64,000 nucleotides of DNA from Plazaster borealis (taxonomy: Eukaryota > Echinodermata > Asteroidea > Forcipulatida > Labidiasteridae): assembly GCA_021014325.1 (NCBI GenBank), contig CM037473.1, positions 11,842,696 to 11,906,695 on the forward strand, given 5' to 3'. The notes below the pieces were generated by a model. The model made no database searches, was not told the origin of the DNA, and saw only the letters and a list, made by a program, of their open reading frames with translations. Of this stretch, positions 24,532-36,089 are shown piece by piece. Positions within the stretch are counted from its first letter, which is position 1. Each line of letters opens with the position of its first letter. The position numbers and the translations under genes were made by a program.

Positions 24532-27500
24532 TCAGAGAGATGTAAAAGGTATGGATGGTGAGAGTGTTAAATCGGCTAAAAGTGCCTCAAGCTTTTTGTC
24601 GATGTTTGGATCTTTTAGTGACTTTTTCTTTCGCTTCACTTGACAAACTTTGTCCTTATGATGCTTCTTCCTCTTTCGAGGTAGCCAAGGGTGCTCAAGG
24701 AATGTCACAGCTCTCTTGCATTTTCTAGATCCTGCGTACACAGGGCTGCCCGTCTTCCCAAAATGCACCTCTTCAAAGATGGTCTCCAGATTGCTTTGCT
24801 TGAGTGCCTTGCTCTCTCCTCTTTTTAAGTACAATTCTTTCACGGCTTCTTCATCACTCCTCTCGCAACGCTTCTTACATTTCACCTCGTTCTTTCGTAC
24901 TGAAGATAACGTGACACCAGACCGCCGCCTTTTCGGCCTACTGCTGGTAGCTTTTTCCTCAGGTTCGTTGTCTGAACTGGCTTTGTCCAGGGCACTTGAA
25001 GCTGCTAAGTCTGCATAAAAGGGCTGACTAATATCTACAAGCCCATTGTTTGGTGACGAGGAAAAGGTTTCTGCAAAATGATTAACATGGGTTGAGGTAT
25101 AAATTTCATTCTCCTCAATCTCGATGGTAACATTTTCTGAGTAGAGGCCTGCCTCTTCTGTCCCAGAACACTGTTCCAGATTACTTTGAACTGCAGTATC
25201 AGTTTCCAAATTGTTCATCGGGTTTTCTACTTCCTGGGTGGGTGAGATGTGAAGATTCAGTGCCTTTGCTTCATCCTCCTGTGATATTTGGCCAGAAGCA
25301 GCACAGGCATCCTCCTCCTGGTTTATAGACGCTGTAAGGAGTCGAATAGATCGCCTCCGTTTGCCCGTTCCACCTGATTTTTCATTGGAAGCTCTCCCAG
25401 AAGGTAACTTGGTTTCAGGTAACTCTTGACTCACCTCTCGGTCATATGTATTGAGCTGTGTTGTCGCTGATTCATCGACAGTGCGACAAGAATTTATGAG
25501 TGTCATGGAAGAAGCCAAGTGGAGCATTGTGTCTTTTTCATTACTCCTCTGAACTTCACCATCAGCTGGCAAATCAGAGGTACAGGTATTGCCACAGGAG
25601 TCCCCAGCAGCTAAAGAAAGCAAATCTGGATGGAGTCTTGCCGAGCATCGCCTTGCTTTCCTACGAGACCTTTTAACAAGATTTGGCTTGGGATCATCGT
25701 CAAACTGGAACTTCAGTTGCTCCTCTGTACCAGGCACTGGAAAGGTAATACATGTATCTGTAGACACGTATGGGTTAGAAGCCACCATTGTGGACTGTGT
25801 CTCCATACTTAGAGTGGAAGGAATGGGATTTGCAATATTTTGCTCTTCAAGACAATGGTTATTGTTAATTTGACTCTCTTGACGTTTTTTCTTTGGTCGT
25901 CCTCGCTTTCTTTTGACCGCTACCATTGTATCCATCTTTGAAGTTTCTGTGGTCTTTAGTTGCATAATTTTACCTGAATCTTTTTCTTCATCTTTCTGAG
26001 TGTCCACTTCTGCTGTCAGCAGTGACATCCTCTTAGCAATTCTCATAGAACTCCTTCGTGCAAAAGTATTTTTCTTGTTGAAAGCTGCTTCAAAGTCGTC
26101 CAGTCGGAAATCTGGAGCTGATGTCCAAACTTTATCTGAATCCTTTCCACTAATGCTATTTGACACCGATGGTTTATGATAAGCAGGTGCATAATTTTCG
26201 TTAATAATCTGCTGATGATTGTCACATACATTAACCTCACATGGCAACGAGCTTACCTCCACAGATTCTTTGGAAGGCTGCACACAATGGTGATGATCAG
26301 AGTGAAATTGCAGATAACTTCCATCATCTGATGACTGGGCAAGGTGGTTGAATGAATAGTTTAATACCTTCTCAGGATTAACTGGCTTTGAGAAAACCTC
26401 AGTCTGTCTACTGGCTTGAGCAAGGAGGGTGCTCTCATCTGATGCTAGAAAGTCAAACTCTGAGAAATCCTGAAAATCATTATCTTCCTTTGTGCAGAGG
26501 ACAGGGGAAAGACAAACTTCTGGTGACTTTAGTTGAACTAACGGGGAGTTTTGCTTTACACCAAGCTGTGTGGACAAAGCGTCTGGAGTATTTTGCTTGC
26601 ACTTGATTTGCTCACTGACAATGCTTGTATTCCTCGGAGAGGAAGGGGATTCAGTGTTAGCCTGTGAGGCGTAAGTTGGCGAAGGCTCCTTATCTTTCAA
26701 ACTATTATATACCCTGTTGTTTGGAGTAAGATTTACTATGCAGACATCGTCTGTCAGTTGGTCTGGGAACTCCACGGACTTGATATTGCTTGTGTCTGTT
26801 GAGGTTGAGGCTGGGGAAGACATTGTTAACTTCAATAACCCCACTGGCCTCATCCCGTTCTTCCGAGGAGATGGATACTCAACATCCTTGCATCTGGACT
26901 GGCTTCCTGCAGGAGAGGCCAGTGGACTTAATGGATTGTTCCTGCCAAGATCCACCCGGAGGATGGATCCTGGGCTTCTGGAAGACAGGGAACAGTTCAC
27001 AGATGCATCAACTGATATGCTGCTCACTGGAGAACTCCCTGGAGATGCAAGAAACTCATCCATATCAATACTACCTGTAGGCTGTTCATGCTCTGACAGC
27101 AAACATTTCGGAAGCTCAAGACGCAAATGTCTGCTTTGTTCAGTTTGGATCGGTGTAAAGCTGAAGTTCATCTCTGAATTTTCAAAGGGAAGGGGGCTGA
27201 TGCAAAGCACTTCATCTCCTGCATCTCTTGAAAGTTCATCACTACTGTCCACCGATTCCATTTCCATGGAGGATTCACTGCTTGCATGAAAGAAGCCGTT
27301 CATGAAATCTTCACTATTAACACGTTTGCTTTTCAGGGAGGTTTTTGACGAGGATAACAATTCACAACCAACTACATTCTTTGACCCAAAGTCAGTCTCA
27401 TCAGATCCAAAACTGCTATTTGTACACTGCAAGTCAGGGAACACAGATCCCAGGTAAGAACTGGGATCAAACATGGATTTGGTATCACACTTTGACAATT

Positions 27501-28083
27501 TGGGGTGGTCCTCATAACTTATTGGCTCACAGGGTTCATCTCCATATTCATAAGGTGGTGCATAATTGTCATCTTGTGACAAACAGTTCTGCGGCACTGG
27601 GTATTGCCCTGGCGTTGTTGCGTCCGAGTCTGCGCACAAAGAAAGACGAGGCATGCCAGCCTCTGCCAGTTTTTTCCTGATCTCTGCCGTCTCAGTGAGT
27701 CTAACTGACAAGCGGCGTCTTGGTGTTTCATCCAACCATTGGAAACCCTCCTTTACTGTGGTAGGGGGGCTGGTCAAGTTTGACACTGACGACAAACCGG
27801 GGGCTTCTGTATTCTTTCCACTACTGGCGTTCAGTGGAGCTGACTCAGCAGACTTAGGGCAGCATGTGGGCCTTGTCTGTTGTGAGTTTACAGTTACTGT
27901 ATGGGCTGGTACAGAGTGCCTCCGTTTAGGTAGTGGGGTTGATATGAGAAGACAGCCCTTTTGGCGGACCCTGGACGACCGTCTCACTGGGGAGGTGTAG
28001 ACACGCTTCAGGAGGATGATCTTGTCGTTTTCCGTCACAACGCAACCATTATGAGCTTTCACTTTTCCTCTGGTCGATAACTC
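24532..28083 (-). CDS. PRR14/PRR14L-like protein with C-terminal Tantalus domain (large 3' exon; 5' exons not found)
   Basis: A 1,183-codon exon with acceptor TTTTATTTCTTGAAG|GAG at 28,084, entered in phase 0; the Met at 28,101 lies inside the acceptor tract and is not the start. The protein is Ser/Pro/Glu-rich and largely disordered, with repeated basic Ser/Thr patches (PRRRLSVRL, ARRSSMRIAKRMSLL, KRRRSIRLL, KRRRSG) that look like kinase sites and nuclear signals. An AT-hook-like KRKRGRPKKKRQ lies near 25,880-25,920. The last ~106 residues match the Tantalus domain: NLETIFEE (24,768-24,792), SRKCKRAVTF and LPRKRKKHHK, then a Leu/Lys helix. LETIFE fits the LxxIxE docking motif of PP2A-B56 and RAVTF fits the RVxF docking motif of PP1. 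PRR14 tethers heterochromatin to the nuclear lamina; Tantalus is chromatin-associated. Family call rests on the C-terminus; the rest is not recognisable. Confidence 0.8.
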   Translation of the reverse strand, partial: ELSTRGKVKAHNGCVVTENDKIILLKRVYTSPVRRSSRVRQKGCLLISTPLPKRRHSVPAHTVTVNSQQTRPTCCPKSAESAPLNASSGKNTEAPGLSSVSNLTSPPTTVKEGFQWLDETPRRRLSVRLTETAEIRKKLAEAGMPRLSLCADSDATTPGQYPVPQNCLSQDDNYAPPYEYGDEPCEPISYEDHPKLSKCDTKSMFDPSSYLGSVFPDLQCTNSSFGSDETDFGSKNVVGCELLSSSKTSLKSKRVNSEDFMNGFFHASSESSMEMESVDSSDELSRDAGDEVLCISPLPFENSEMNFSFTPIQTEQSRHLRLELPKCLLSEHEQPTGSIDMDEFLASPGSSPVSSISVDASVNCSLSSRSPGSILRVDLGRNNPLSPLASPAGSQSRCKDVEYPSPRKNGMRPVGLLKLTMSSPASTSTDTSNIKSVEFPDQLTDDVCIVNLTPNNRVYNSLKDKEPSPTYASQANTESPSSPRNTSIVSEQIKCKQNTPDALSTQLGVKQNSPLVQLKSPEVCLSPVLCTKEDNDFQDFSEFDFLASDESTLLAQASRQTEVFSKPVNPEKVLNYSFNHLAQSSDDGSYLQFHSDHHHCVQPSKESVEVSSLPCEVNVCDNHQQIINENYAPAYHKPSVSNSISGKDSDKVWTSAPDFRLDDFEAAFNKKNTFARRSSMRIAKRMSLLTAEVDTQKDEEKDSGKIMQLKTTETSKMDTMVAVKRKRGRPKKKRQESQINNNHCLEEQNIANPIPSTLSMETQSTMVASNPYVSTDTCITFPVPGTEEQLKFQFDDDPKPNLVKRSRRKARRCSARLHPDLLSLAAGDSCGNTCTSDLPADGEVQRSNEKDTMLHLASSMTLINSCRTVDESATTQLNTYDREVSQELPETKLPSGRASNEKSGGTGKRRRSIRLLTASINQEEDACAASGQISQEDEAKALNLHISPTQEVENPMNNLETDTAVQSNLEQCSGTEEAGLYSENVTIEIEENEIYTSTHVNHFAETFSSSPNNGLVDISQPFYADLAASSALDKASSDNEPEEKATSSRPKRRRSGVTLSSVRKNEVKCKKRCERSDEEAVKELYLKRGESKALKQSNLETIFEEVHFGKTGSPVYAGSRKCKRAVTFLEHPWLPRKRKKHHKDKVCQVKRKKKSLKDPNIDKKLEALLADLTLSPSIPFTSL

Positions 28084-28260
28084 CTTCAAGAAATAAAACA
28101 TTCAATTCAAAATAACACCCAAACAGTTTAAAAACAAATAGTCAAATTATAGGCACTTCTGATGCTTCGAATCATCTTTTCCAAAATAATCGTTCCCTTC
28201 GTTTGGACAATTATTTGGGAAACGATGCTGCAAAGCATCCAATAATTATCCTGACAACAG

Positions 28261-28931
28261 TAAGCTTGGGCGATACCACGATATTATCAAATATCGCGAT
28301 CTTAAGTTCTGAAACGATTACGATATCGGGTAGATTTTTTTTTTATCGTGATATCGGTAAATCGCGATATCGACTAAGTATCGTGATGCATTACCTAACC
28401 GAGACGATCTTGCAACAAAAAATCTCCTAGTGGAGGCAATCTTGCAACAACAAAGTGCTGCAAGTCACAGACCGCAACCGCAAGATTCCCCAACAGATCC
28501 GACCCGACCGGGTTTCTTCGAAAAAACCAACATCAAAGCCTTAGTGATCAGGCGGTCTCACACAGACTACCGAAAAACTACGACATCGCGCTTCCGGGTG
28601 TTATCACGTGTTGCATCAACCTTGGGGACCAGGTTGGTGATCTAGTTAGTTATGCACACATATAGAACAGTCTGTCATGCGCAGTAGACACATTAAATGT
28701 GTGTAAGTAATAGGCCCAGGTTTTCACCCCATAGGTTTAGAGTAAAACCCGAAGAATAGGTCATTGGAGAAAAGTAGTAATGAGATGGCTGCTAATTCTA
28801 CAACTAAAACTTGCACTATGAGAATCGTAGAAGATTGACGTCATCAAAAATTAATCGCGATATTATCGAATATCGCGATATATTCTTGACGATACATCGT
28901 GGATGAAAAAAAGTGATATCGCCCAAGCTTA
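28261..28931. mobile_element. MITE with TAAGCTTGGGCGATA terminal inverted repeats
   Basis: Perfect 15-base termini TAAGCTTGGGCGATA (28,261) and TATCGCCCAAGCTTA (ending 28,931). Subterminal regions are rich in the palindromic word ATATCGCGATAT in both arms. The middle has no transposase. It lies just upstream (in transcription sense) of the PRR14-like exon, so it is probably in that gene's intron. Confidence 0.75.
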
Positions 28932-29738
28932 GACAACAGTTTTTAAAAATATTGTACAATTGGTCACTTCAAATGTGTACATATATATACACTTGGTACG
29001 ATGTGGTTCTGTAAATAGTAAACATTTTAGAATGACCACCATTCTTGTGTGTGCGAATTTATGATTGAAATATTGACAATAGGTCGTACTTTTTCAGAGC
29101 ATGGTCTCTTTTCTTACCTTTTGATTGGCTATGAACCCTGGTGGGGAAGAACTGTGAATGAGAGCTGTTGTAGTGAGTTTAGTTCCACGATATGCTGTAA
29201 AATAGAACAAATGCAAAGCACACATGTATTTTATGTTAGCTTTATTTATTAAGTCTTTTTGAGGGGAGGGTTTGTCATGAGGAGTACATCTTTTATAAAC
29301 TGGTTTACTTTTACTTCATGTACATTCTGAATGTATGTTCATGTACTAATAAAGTACACATGAGGCTTTTAACTGCATACACGTTTTTGTATTTAATTAC
29401 ACTATGCCAATCAATTGTCATTGCAATTTGCTAGCCAGTGTTTCATCTACACTTAGCAAGCCATCCAGCCTTTCATTAGATGGCCTGGGAAGGAGTTTGG
29501 ATGACTTTGGACGGCCTAGGGCCAGTTCAGCAGGACAGCCAAATGTTAAATGACGACTGCACCACTAAATGTGGCCAGAACCATCTAAACATAAACAAGA
29601 AAAACTGTCTGACTTTGACCATAATAAACCAGTTTATAAACATGTAAAAGAAGACAGAAAAACCAAAAGCATTTAAGTTTATCATAACATAAAGTTTTGT
29701 TCTGGTAAGTTTTTTTGATGGGGCGAAGTTCACATCCC

Positions 29739-30273
29739 TATGGTGTTCAATATCTGCCATCTCGCATCTCGCTTTATTTTTTAAATCTGGAATCTCATGT
29801 TAACGAATCACACGATACGTTTTTCAATCTCACATCTCGTGTTAACTCTTAACAGGTAATTTGATACCCTGTGTCTGTTTACATTGATGTAGTCTGGTTC
29901 CCTGACCAAAGATTCCCTGACGACTCTTGTTGAAAATCTGAGTAGTTAGAGATTCTTGGGTATGGAAACCAGACTAAAATTGATGGCATCCGCCATTGTC
30001 GGGCTACCACCATATCCTGTTTTGCTATATTGTACAGCACCATTTATTTGTTGTCTTCGGGTCGTTCATCGTTGTGTTTTTCAAGGTAATAGTTCAATTT
30101 TTAATGTTAATTTTTGGCATATTTGGCAGCCTTCAATCTCTAACGTTTAAATGCGAGATGTGAGATAGAAAAACCTAACGCGAGATTCGTTTAAGTTTGA
30201 GATGCTAGATTGGAAAATTGTCACGCGAGATTCTTTAACGCAAGATGCAAAATGGCAGATATTGAACACCATA
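29739..30273. mobile_element. Foldback-like element, TATGGTGTTCAATATCTGCCAT arms
   Basis: The left arm starts TATGGTGTTCAATATCTGCC and continues with repeats of 'atctcgcatctcg' type words. The right arm mirrors it with GGCAGATATTGAACACCATA and 'gcgagat.c.ttaa' words. Arms are about 110-130 bp with imperfect internal repeats. The word (T)AACGCGAGATTC-like recurs, typical of foldbacks with iterated arms. Confidence 0.7.
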
Positions 30274-30274
30274 C

Positions 30275-31840
30275 CTCCCCCATATGACTGTGCAAGTCTC
30301 GCTCTTATTTGAACTTACTTGACCATTGTGGTCCCAACCATATGGAGATTTATGTGGGCAAGATTTTGTTATGTCAATTATTTTAGTTTAGCGTGGTTTA
30401 TGACCATGACAAATGTATATCTTGTTGGGAATGTAATACTTAGTGATAAAAAAATATGAAAGTAAAATCAATTCAACAATATAATGAAGAAAACCCCAGA
30501 ATTAAACTTGACCTCAGCTTCTGGTTACTGCAAAAAATTAAGAATTTTGTGCTCACCTCCGATCACAAAACTTATGTAAATGCTTGTTTTGGATGCGCGA
30601 TGATAATCGCCAGATGCTGTAATTGCAACGGGAAGCCTTTTCATTGCAGTCTATAATGGTTGTTGAGGCGTCAGCGTCCCCTATAAATTGCGTCAAGCGT
30701 TAATTTTACGCCTGTGTGACCATCGCGAACCCACGTAAGAGGTTTCTGAAAAGTTAGGATTAAATAAGCATCCTTGTCCAAGAGTTTTAATATTGCTTCA
30801 ATAATAATTAACACAATATTTGTGTATTTTTTATAAAAACTAAAACTGATTTTATAAACATGTAATGAGTATTTTTGTTGTTCAGATTTTTTAATTAGAT
30901 ATAATTTAAAACAAAGATTTGATTTCAGAGAAAAAAGTGTTCCTTGTTTGACATGTTTTCTCGTTTCGATACGCGCGAAACTTACACAGTCTATTGGGAA
31001 ACAAATGTGGCTGCAACCCTGGGAAAAAAATGTGGATGACTACTTCAATTGTCAGATGAGTTGCTGTTGTTAGCTTTAATTCTTAAATTCAAAATCTTGA
31101 ATGTCTTACCCGGATAACTACATGCAAGATCCATCTTTGATGAGAGTTAGATACTAGAAGAGTTAACTACGTACACAGATACCGTGTGGACTGATCAACC
31201 TTCGGAGAAAGTAAACATTCATGAATTTAACATTGATGATATAATTTGTTTTTACCCTTACACCAATGTGGATTAAACACTGTATAATCAATACAGGGCA
31301 AGTTGAGAAGTGGTTTTTACTAGCCCATAGCAGTTTTTACTAGACAATGTACGCCGGGTTAGTGTTATTAGAAACCAAACATTTTGTTTGGCCTAAAACA
31401 CTGGCGACATTCATTCAGTGAGTGGTTGCTTTTACATAAATTGTGTATATATGTACGTGTTTTAGAAGCCGCCCGCGTGCATTTTTTTTTTTTTTTTTTT
31501 TCCCCCGCCCGATTTTCTGGGCTCGAAATTCCGTAATCCCCCCTTTTTTTTTTCTTTTTTTTTTTTCCCGCCTCCCGCCCGTTTTTTGTAGCTTACAAAT
31601 CCGTAATCCAAGTAATAAAAAAAAAATGGCCTAAGGGTGAGCCCTGCCACATGTTGTTCACTCAAATAGAGAGCGATGTAAAATCTAGTGGACTTGTTTT
31701 GGGAATGATATTGTCCTGCATAGTAATTTTCACTGGTACCTGTTTTGGGGGGAATAGCTTTCTTTACCGAAGGAAACAATTTTAGCGAATAAACTTCCAC
31801 ATTTGTAGTACATATACGTCATGTGCTGAGAGACGCCATG
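30275..31840. other. Intergenic or intronic; no gene seen
   Basis: Contains pyrimidine runs at 31,480-31,575 (T tracts interrupted by CCCGCC) but no exon. The 66-codon frame near 30,456 lacks splice support. Confidence 0.35.
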
Positions 31841-32373
31841 CGCGTCAGTGCAACAAGGTCGTATGTCACATTTTCTGTTAAATTGAGTTACAAAAGGTGC
31901 TTTATTTTAGTCTGAATAAACTGTAAAAGTTACAAGTTTGTCCGAAAAGTAATTACAGGTCATTAATAATAAATAGCATCATAATTCGTTAATGTGTTCC
32001 GAGCAACAAAGTCGTATCTCACACATACAACCTTGTTGCACTGAGAAATATGACGTTATTCCCCATTGATTGCACGCGATGCAGGTTTGTGCAACAAGGT
32101 CCTAACTCCAAGATACGACCTTTTGACCAGTCTAAAATCGTGTGCAGTGTCCGTGCAACAAGGTCGTATCAACAATTGCCATGGTTAGGCATAAAACTTG
32201 GTCTAAAGAAAGTGTAGATACCACTTTTAATGTTTTTATTATAAATGTCCTTTTTAAACATATGTACAAGTTGACTTGTCTACTCTTATACAATCAGTAA
32301 TTGTTTAAAACGTCACCAAACCTTGAAATGTGATTTACCGAAACTGGAGTTACAACCTTGTTGCACTGACGCG
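31841..32373. mobile_element. Foldback-like element with iterated GTGCAACAAGGTCGTAT words
   Basis: Termini CGCGTCAGTGCAACAAGG (31,841) and CCTTGTTGCACTGACGCG (ending 32,373) are inverted. The core word GCAACAAGGTCGTAT or a variant occurs near 31,848, 32,008, 32,093 and 32,154 in the plus sense, and inverted near 32,028 and 32,352. No coding capacity. Confidence 0.75.
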
Positions 32374-32374
32374 A

Positions 32375-34015
32375 TGATTTTATGAATTGCTGCAGCACCT
32401 AAGCCTACGTACGTACAATGTACTACTTGTGCAGAGAAGACTGCAGAGAAGTTAAGTGGGTTTCGTTTTAAGTAAACAACTGTGCTTGATTTGTCAATGT
32501 TTATGGAATATTTTGTGTCAGCCCGTGCTCCTCAGTCTTACTTACTGACAACTGTGTTTGGAGACCATCATAGTTTCATACTTAGTCTTTACAAAACAAA
32601 TTTCCCATATCAGGTTTTAAAAAGTGTGATCACCATTTTTGACAGCGTAGCGGTCCAAAATTTGTGTGTATCTGAGAATGGTATAAATTTTATATTATTA
32701 CAAATTGTACATAAAAATAAAACAAAAACGCAACACAGCATGCAGCCACAACTTTGAATACAAAAGCAACAACAAGCATATAACTTTGTGGTACCTTGAT
32801 GTTGTAAAGTAAATGCTGGTAATAATATTGTTTTTGGCCAATCAATAATTTACTGTGCCTTGTAAATTTGGTGTACTGCGTACCCTACTAGTCTATAAAA
32901 ATTATAGGATTTTCAAAGTTAAATTAAAAGTTTTGGTAGAACGCATGTGATGTTTTTAAAGTTTTTAACTTGAACTGATTTAATAATGACAATGACTTGA
33001 TTTTTGTGAGCCTATTTTATAATTAACCATGTTAACCTGTTAACTGTTTAACTTGATTATTAGTTGTAATTATATTATTTTTAATTGATGTGTACCTACT
33101 TTAACAATTTAAGATGCATGCAATTTAAGTTTGAATACAGTACTCTGTAATTGAAACTGCTCTTTTTGATCATCTAATGTCGGAAATAGACGACCAACGG
33201 TTCACTTCATTTAGTTCTTTTTCCGTTCATTTATCTTTCGTGAATGATCCTTCTCCCCCCTTTCATGTCAAAATTGTTGTAACTAAATCATTCAAAATTA
33301 ACGAGTTATCGATCCATTTTATATCTGTCCATATTTACCTCATTTGGAGACACGATTGCAGAGAAAATCGTAAAGTTTTAATTCAGATCCTTACAATTAC
33401 GTGTATCAGTTGCTGTTGTGACATTTTGTTTGAAATCTTGCGCTTGCGATTCAACTGGTATCCTGCATGCTCCACCTAACTTTTCTTTGCAGCGGTCGAT
33501 TACCCGGGAAAACATAATGCGTAAAAAAACATTAAAGTAACCGAGTTGGGGGGGGGGGGGCGGGGGTGGGTAGAGAAAGTGCAATGTCGCATATTTTAAC
33601 AAAAAGTCAACTTAAATGAATAGGAATAAACAGCCCCTTTTAATTTCCAAATTAGATTATTTGCAAAACATTAGTTGTGGTTTAAACTTCTGAAAGGGTC
33701 ATGAAACAATACAAACTGGTTCACCTTATATATACTGTAGATTTTTTTTAATAAAGGGGCGGCTCCAAACAAGTTTCTGGATCTGGAGGGCGGGGGGGGG
33801 GGCTAGCCTGTTATTTTTGCAGCCCTGAAAAGATTTATTTTATTCTTTCCTTTGTCCCTGCACTTAAAATTCTTTTTACTTTTAGACTTTTTACACAAAA
33901 TTCTTTGTGGAACATCCCTGTTTAGAATTCCCTGTGTGGAGACTATAGGCCTATATAGTGGAGATCTTTTTTCCTTTGGTGATTTGGCAATTATCGTTGA
34001 CCTATTGTCCCTTAA
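32375..34015. other. No gene recognised
   Basis: AT-rich sequence with G runs at 33,548-33,562 and 33,790-33,802. No splice-bounded frames or RNA genes seen. Confidence 0.35.
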
Positions 34016-34019
34016 GTCC

Positions 34020-34720
34020 TTAGTTTGAATGTCGCTACAAGTTCACACACACCCATGTTTGTGAATCCCGTAGATTGAGGACTTCTCTTTGTTCTCCCAT
34101 TGTTTGGACTTAGTTTTCTTCATAGAGACGTCCCCATTGGTTTTGACACAAAAAGCAAAACGAGGACACGTCCTTGCTCTGTCAAACACCTGGATTCCTC
34201 TTGTTAAAGTTCTCGCACACACACAGACCTGTAAACACCTGCATTCGGGGACCTCCTATTGTCCCTCTTTTGTTTGAACTTCAACTTTTGGTTTTGTACA
34301 CACTTTCCAACTGGGGACCTTTACCCAACCGAAGACCCTATTGTCCTCTTTTGTTATAGTTCCCCGGTTTGAATGTGTATACCTACATGTACCCACACAC
34401 ACCCACGTGTGTAAACACCGGCAATCATGGACCCTCCTTTGTTCAACTCTTTGTGTTAGCAACCTTGGACCACAATGATTTCCTTTGTGATAGCAACAGT
34501 GGACCTATTATCCCTTTTGTTATAGGTCCACGGTTTGAATGTGGATACCCCACACACCACGCACTAAACACACCGGCACAATCGTGGACTTGTTCAACTC
34601 TTGTGTTAGCAACCGTGGACCACAATGGCCTTGACCTATTATCCCTTTTGTTATAGGTCCACGGTTTGAATGTGGATACCTACCCACACACACACACACA
34701 CACAACCAAACTATACCATT
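34020..34720. repeat. Diverged tandem repeat with CA microsatellite
   Basis: Blocks such as 'cctattatcccttttgttataggtccacgg', 'tttgaatgtggatacc', 'ttgttcaactctt.tgttagcaacc.tgga' recur at intervals of about 130-160 bases between 34,340 and 34,700, ending in a CA run. Related words ('ggacttctctttgttctcccatt') appear at 34,078-34,105 and again in the MFSD1-like intron at 61,229-61,252. Confidence 0.7.
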
Positions 34721-35202
34721 GAATTATCAATTTTAAGAGAGTTTTATTTATATACAAAAATTACAATGCATGAGTGAAAAATACACAAATAGCAAACAAA
34801 TACATGTAGCTCTCTGCACTAATGCTAAAAATATTTAGCTTACTACCCCGATCTCAGCCAAACGTGTCAAGTTTCCAATTTTAATGTTTACCTGCGTGTA
34901 CTGACTATACTACTAGTGCAGTTTGGCGCGTCGATGATGCGGTGATTATGGCCGCATGTTTGTCTGACAGTTGGGTATGATTTGAGCAAAAGTGACGTCA
35001 TTAGTGCGGAGTGCTTTTTGCTGAGCATGACAAATGAATGGAGGGGAAACAATATTGTTTCCAGCTAAAATGTACATTGGTTGCAACTGGTCACCCACTG
35101 AATATTTCTAAAAAATAACAATACTAATATTCATCTGTAAAACTAAGTTCCGCAGCTAAAGGCTAAATTTAAAAAATTCAATAAAAACAATCATAACTAC
35201 AG

Positions 35203-35886
35203 TTTAACCTTGGTACAGTATAACCTTGGTACAGTATAACCTTGGTACAGTATAACCTTGGTACAGTATAACCTTGGTACAGTATAACCTTGGTACAGTG
35301 TAACCTTGGTACAGTATAACCTTGGTACAGTATAACCTTGGTACAGTATAACCTTGGTACAGTATAACCTTGGTACAGTATAACCTTGGTACAGTATAAC
35401 CTTGGTACAGTATAACCTTGGTACAGTATAACCTTGGTACAGTATAACCTTGGTACAGTATAACCTTGGTACAGTATAACCTTGGTACAGTATAACCTTG
35501 GTACAGTATAACCTTGGTACAGTATAACCTTGGTACAGTATAACCTTGGTACAGTATAACCTTGGTACAGTATAACCTTGGTACAGTATAACCTTGGTAC
35601 AGTATAACCTTGGTACAGTATAACCTTGGTACAGTATAACCTTGGTACAGTATAACCTTGGTACAGTATAACCTTGGTACAGTATAACCTTGGTACAGTA
35701 TAACCTTGGTACAGTATAACCTTGGTACAGTATAACCTTGGTACAGTATAACCTTGGTACAGTATAACCTTGGTACAGTATAACCTTGGTACAGTATAAC
35801 CTTGGTACAGTATAACCTTGGTACAGTATAACCTTGGTACAGTATAACCTTGGTACAGTATAACCTTGGTACAGTATAACATTGGT
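35203..35886. repeat. 16-bp satellite, about 42 units
   Basis: The unit CTTGGTACAGTATAAC repeats head to tail almost without change for about 680 bp; I noticed one internal variant (GTGTAAC near 35,298) and edge variants at both ends (TTTAACC, AACATTGG). Because three units make 48 bases without stop codons, minus-strand frames stay open across the array and mimic proteins. The homogeneity indicates recent expansion. Confidence 0.97.
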
Positions 35887-35984
35887 CCTTTGATTTCATT
35901 ATGATTTGACAATTGCAACTTGGGCAGGTGGCTACATTTGCCACCTTGTAAAATCTAAAGTTTGTTGTATAATTATAAGGGAAT

Positions 35985-36085
35985 TCATTTTGGGTGAACA
36001 AAGAGAAATTGCGGGATTTGAACCTGTGACCTCGGGATTCATACAGCCTTAAACTGCGGTAAAGCCAGGTATCATGCCAAGGTAC
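35985..36085 (-). repeat. tRNA-like SINE fragment, second family
   Basis: Minus strand shows CCGAGGTCACAGGTTCAAATCCCGC (B-box arm) followed by 'aatttctctttgttcacccaaaat', matching the sequence after the B box at 6,905-7,013. The A-box part is diverged. It abuts the 16-bp satellite. Confidence 0.6.
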
Positions 36086-36089
36086 AATG

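Noticed and set aside
26717..27289. 190-codon plus-strand frame
   Set aside because: Antisense shadow of the PRR14-like exon; no domain or splice signals.
28084..28101. ATG at 28,101 as the PRR14-like start
   Set aside because: It lies within the pyrimidine tract directly before an AAG|GAG acceptor, so an upstream start exon is more likely.
31443..31800. Lys/Gly-rich frame near the T/C tract
   Set aside because: Low-complexity translation of a pyrimidine run.
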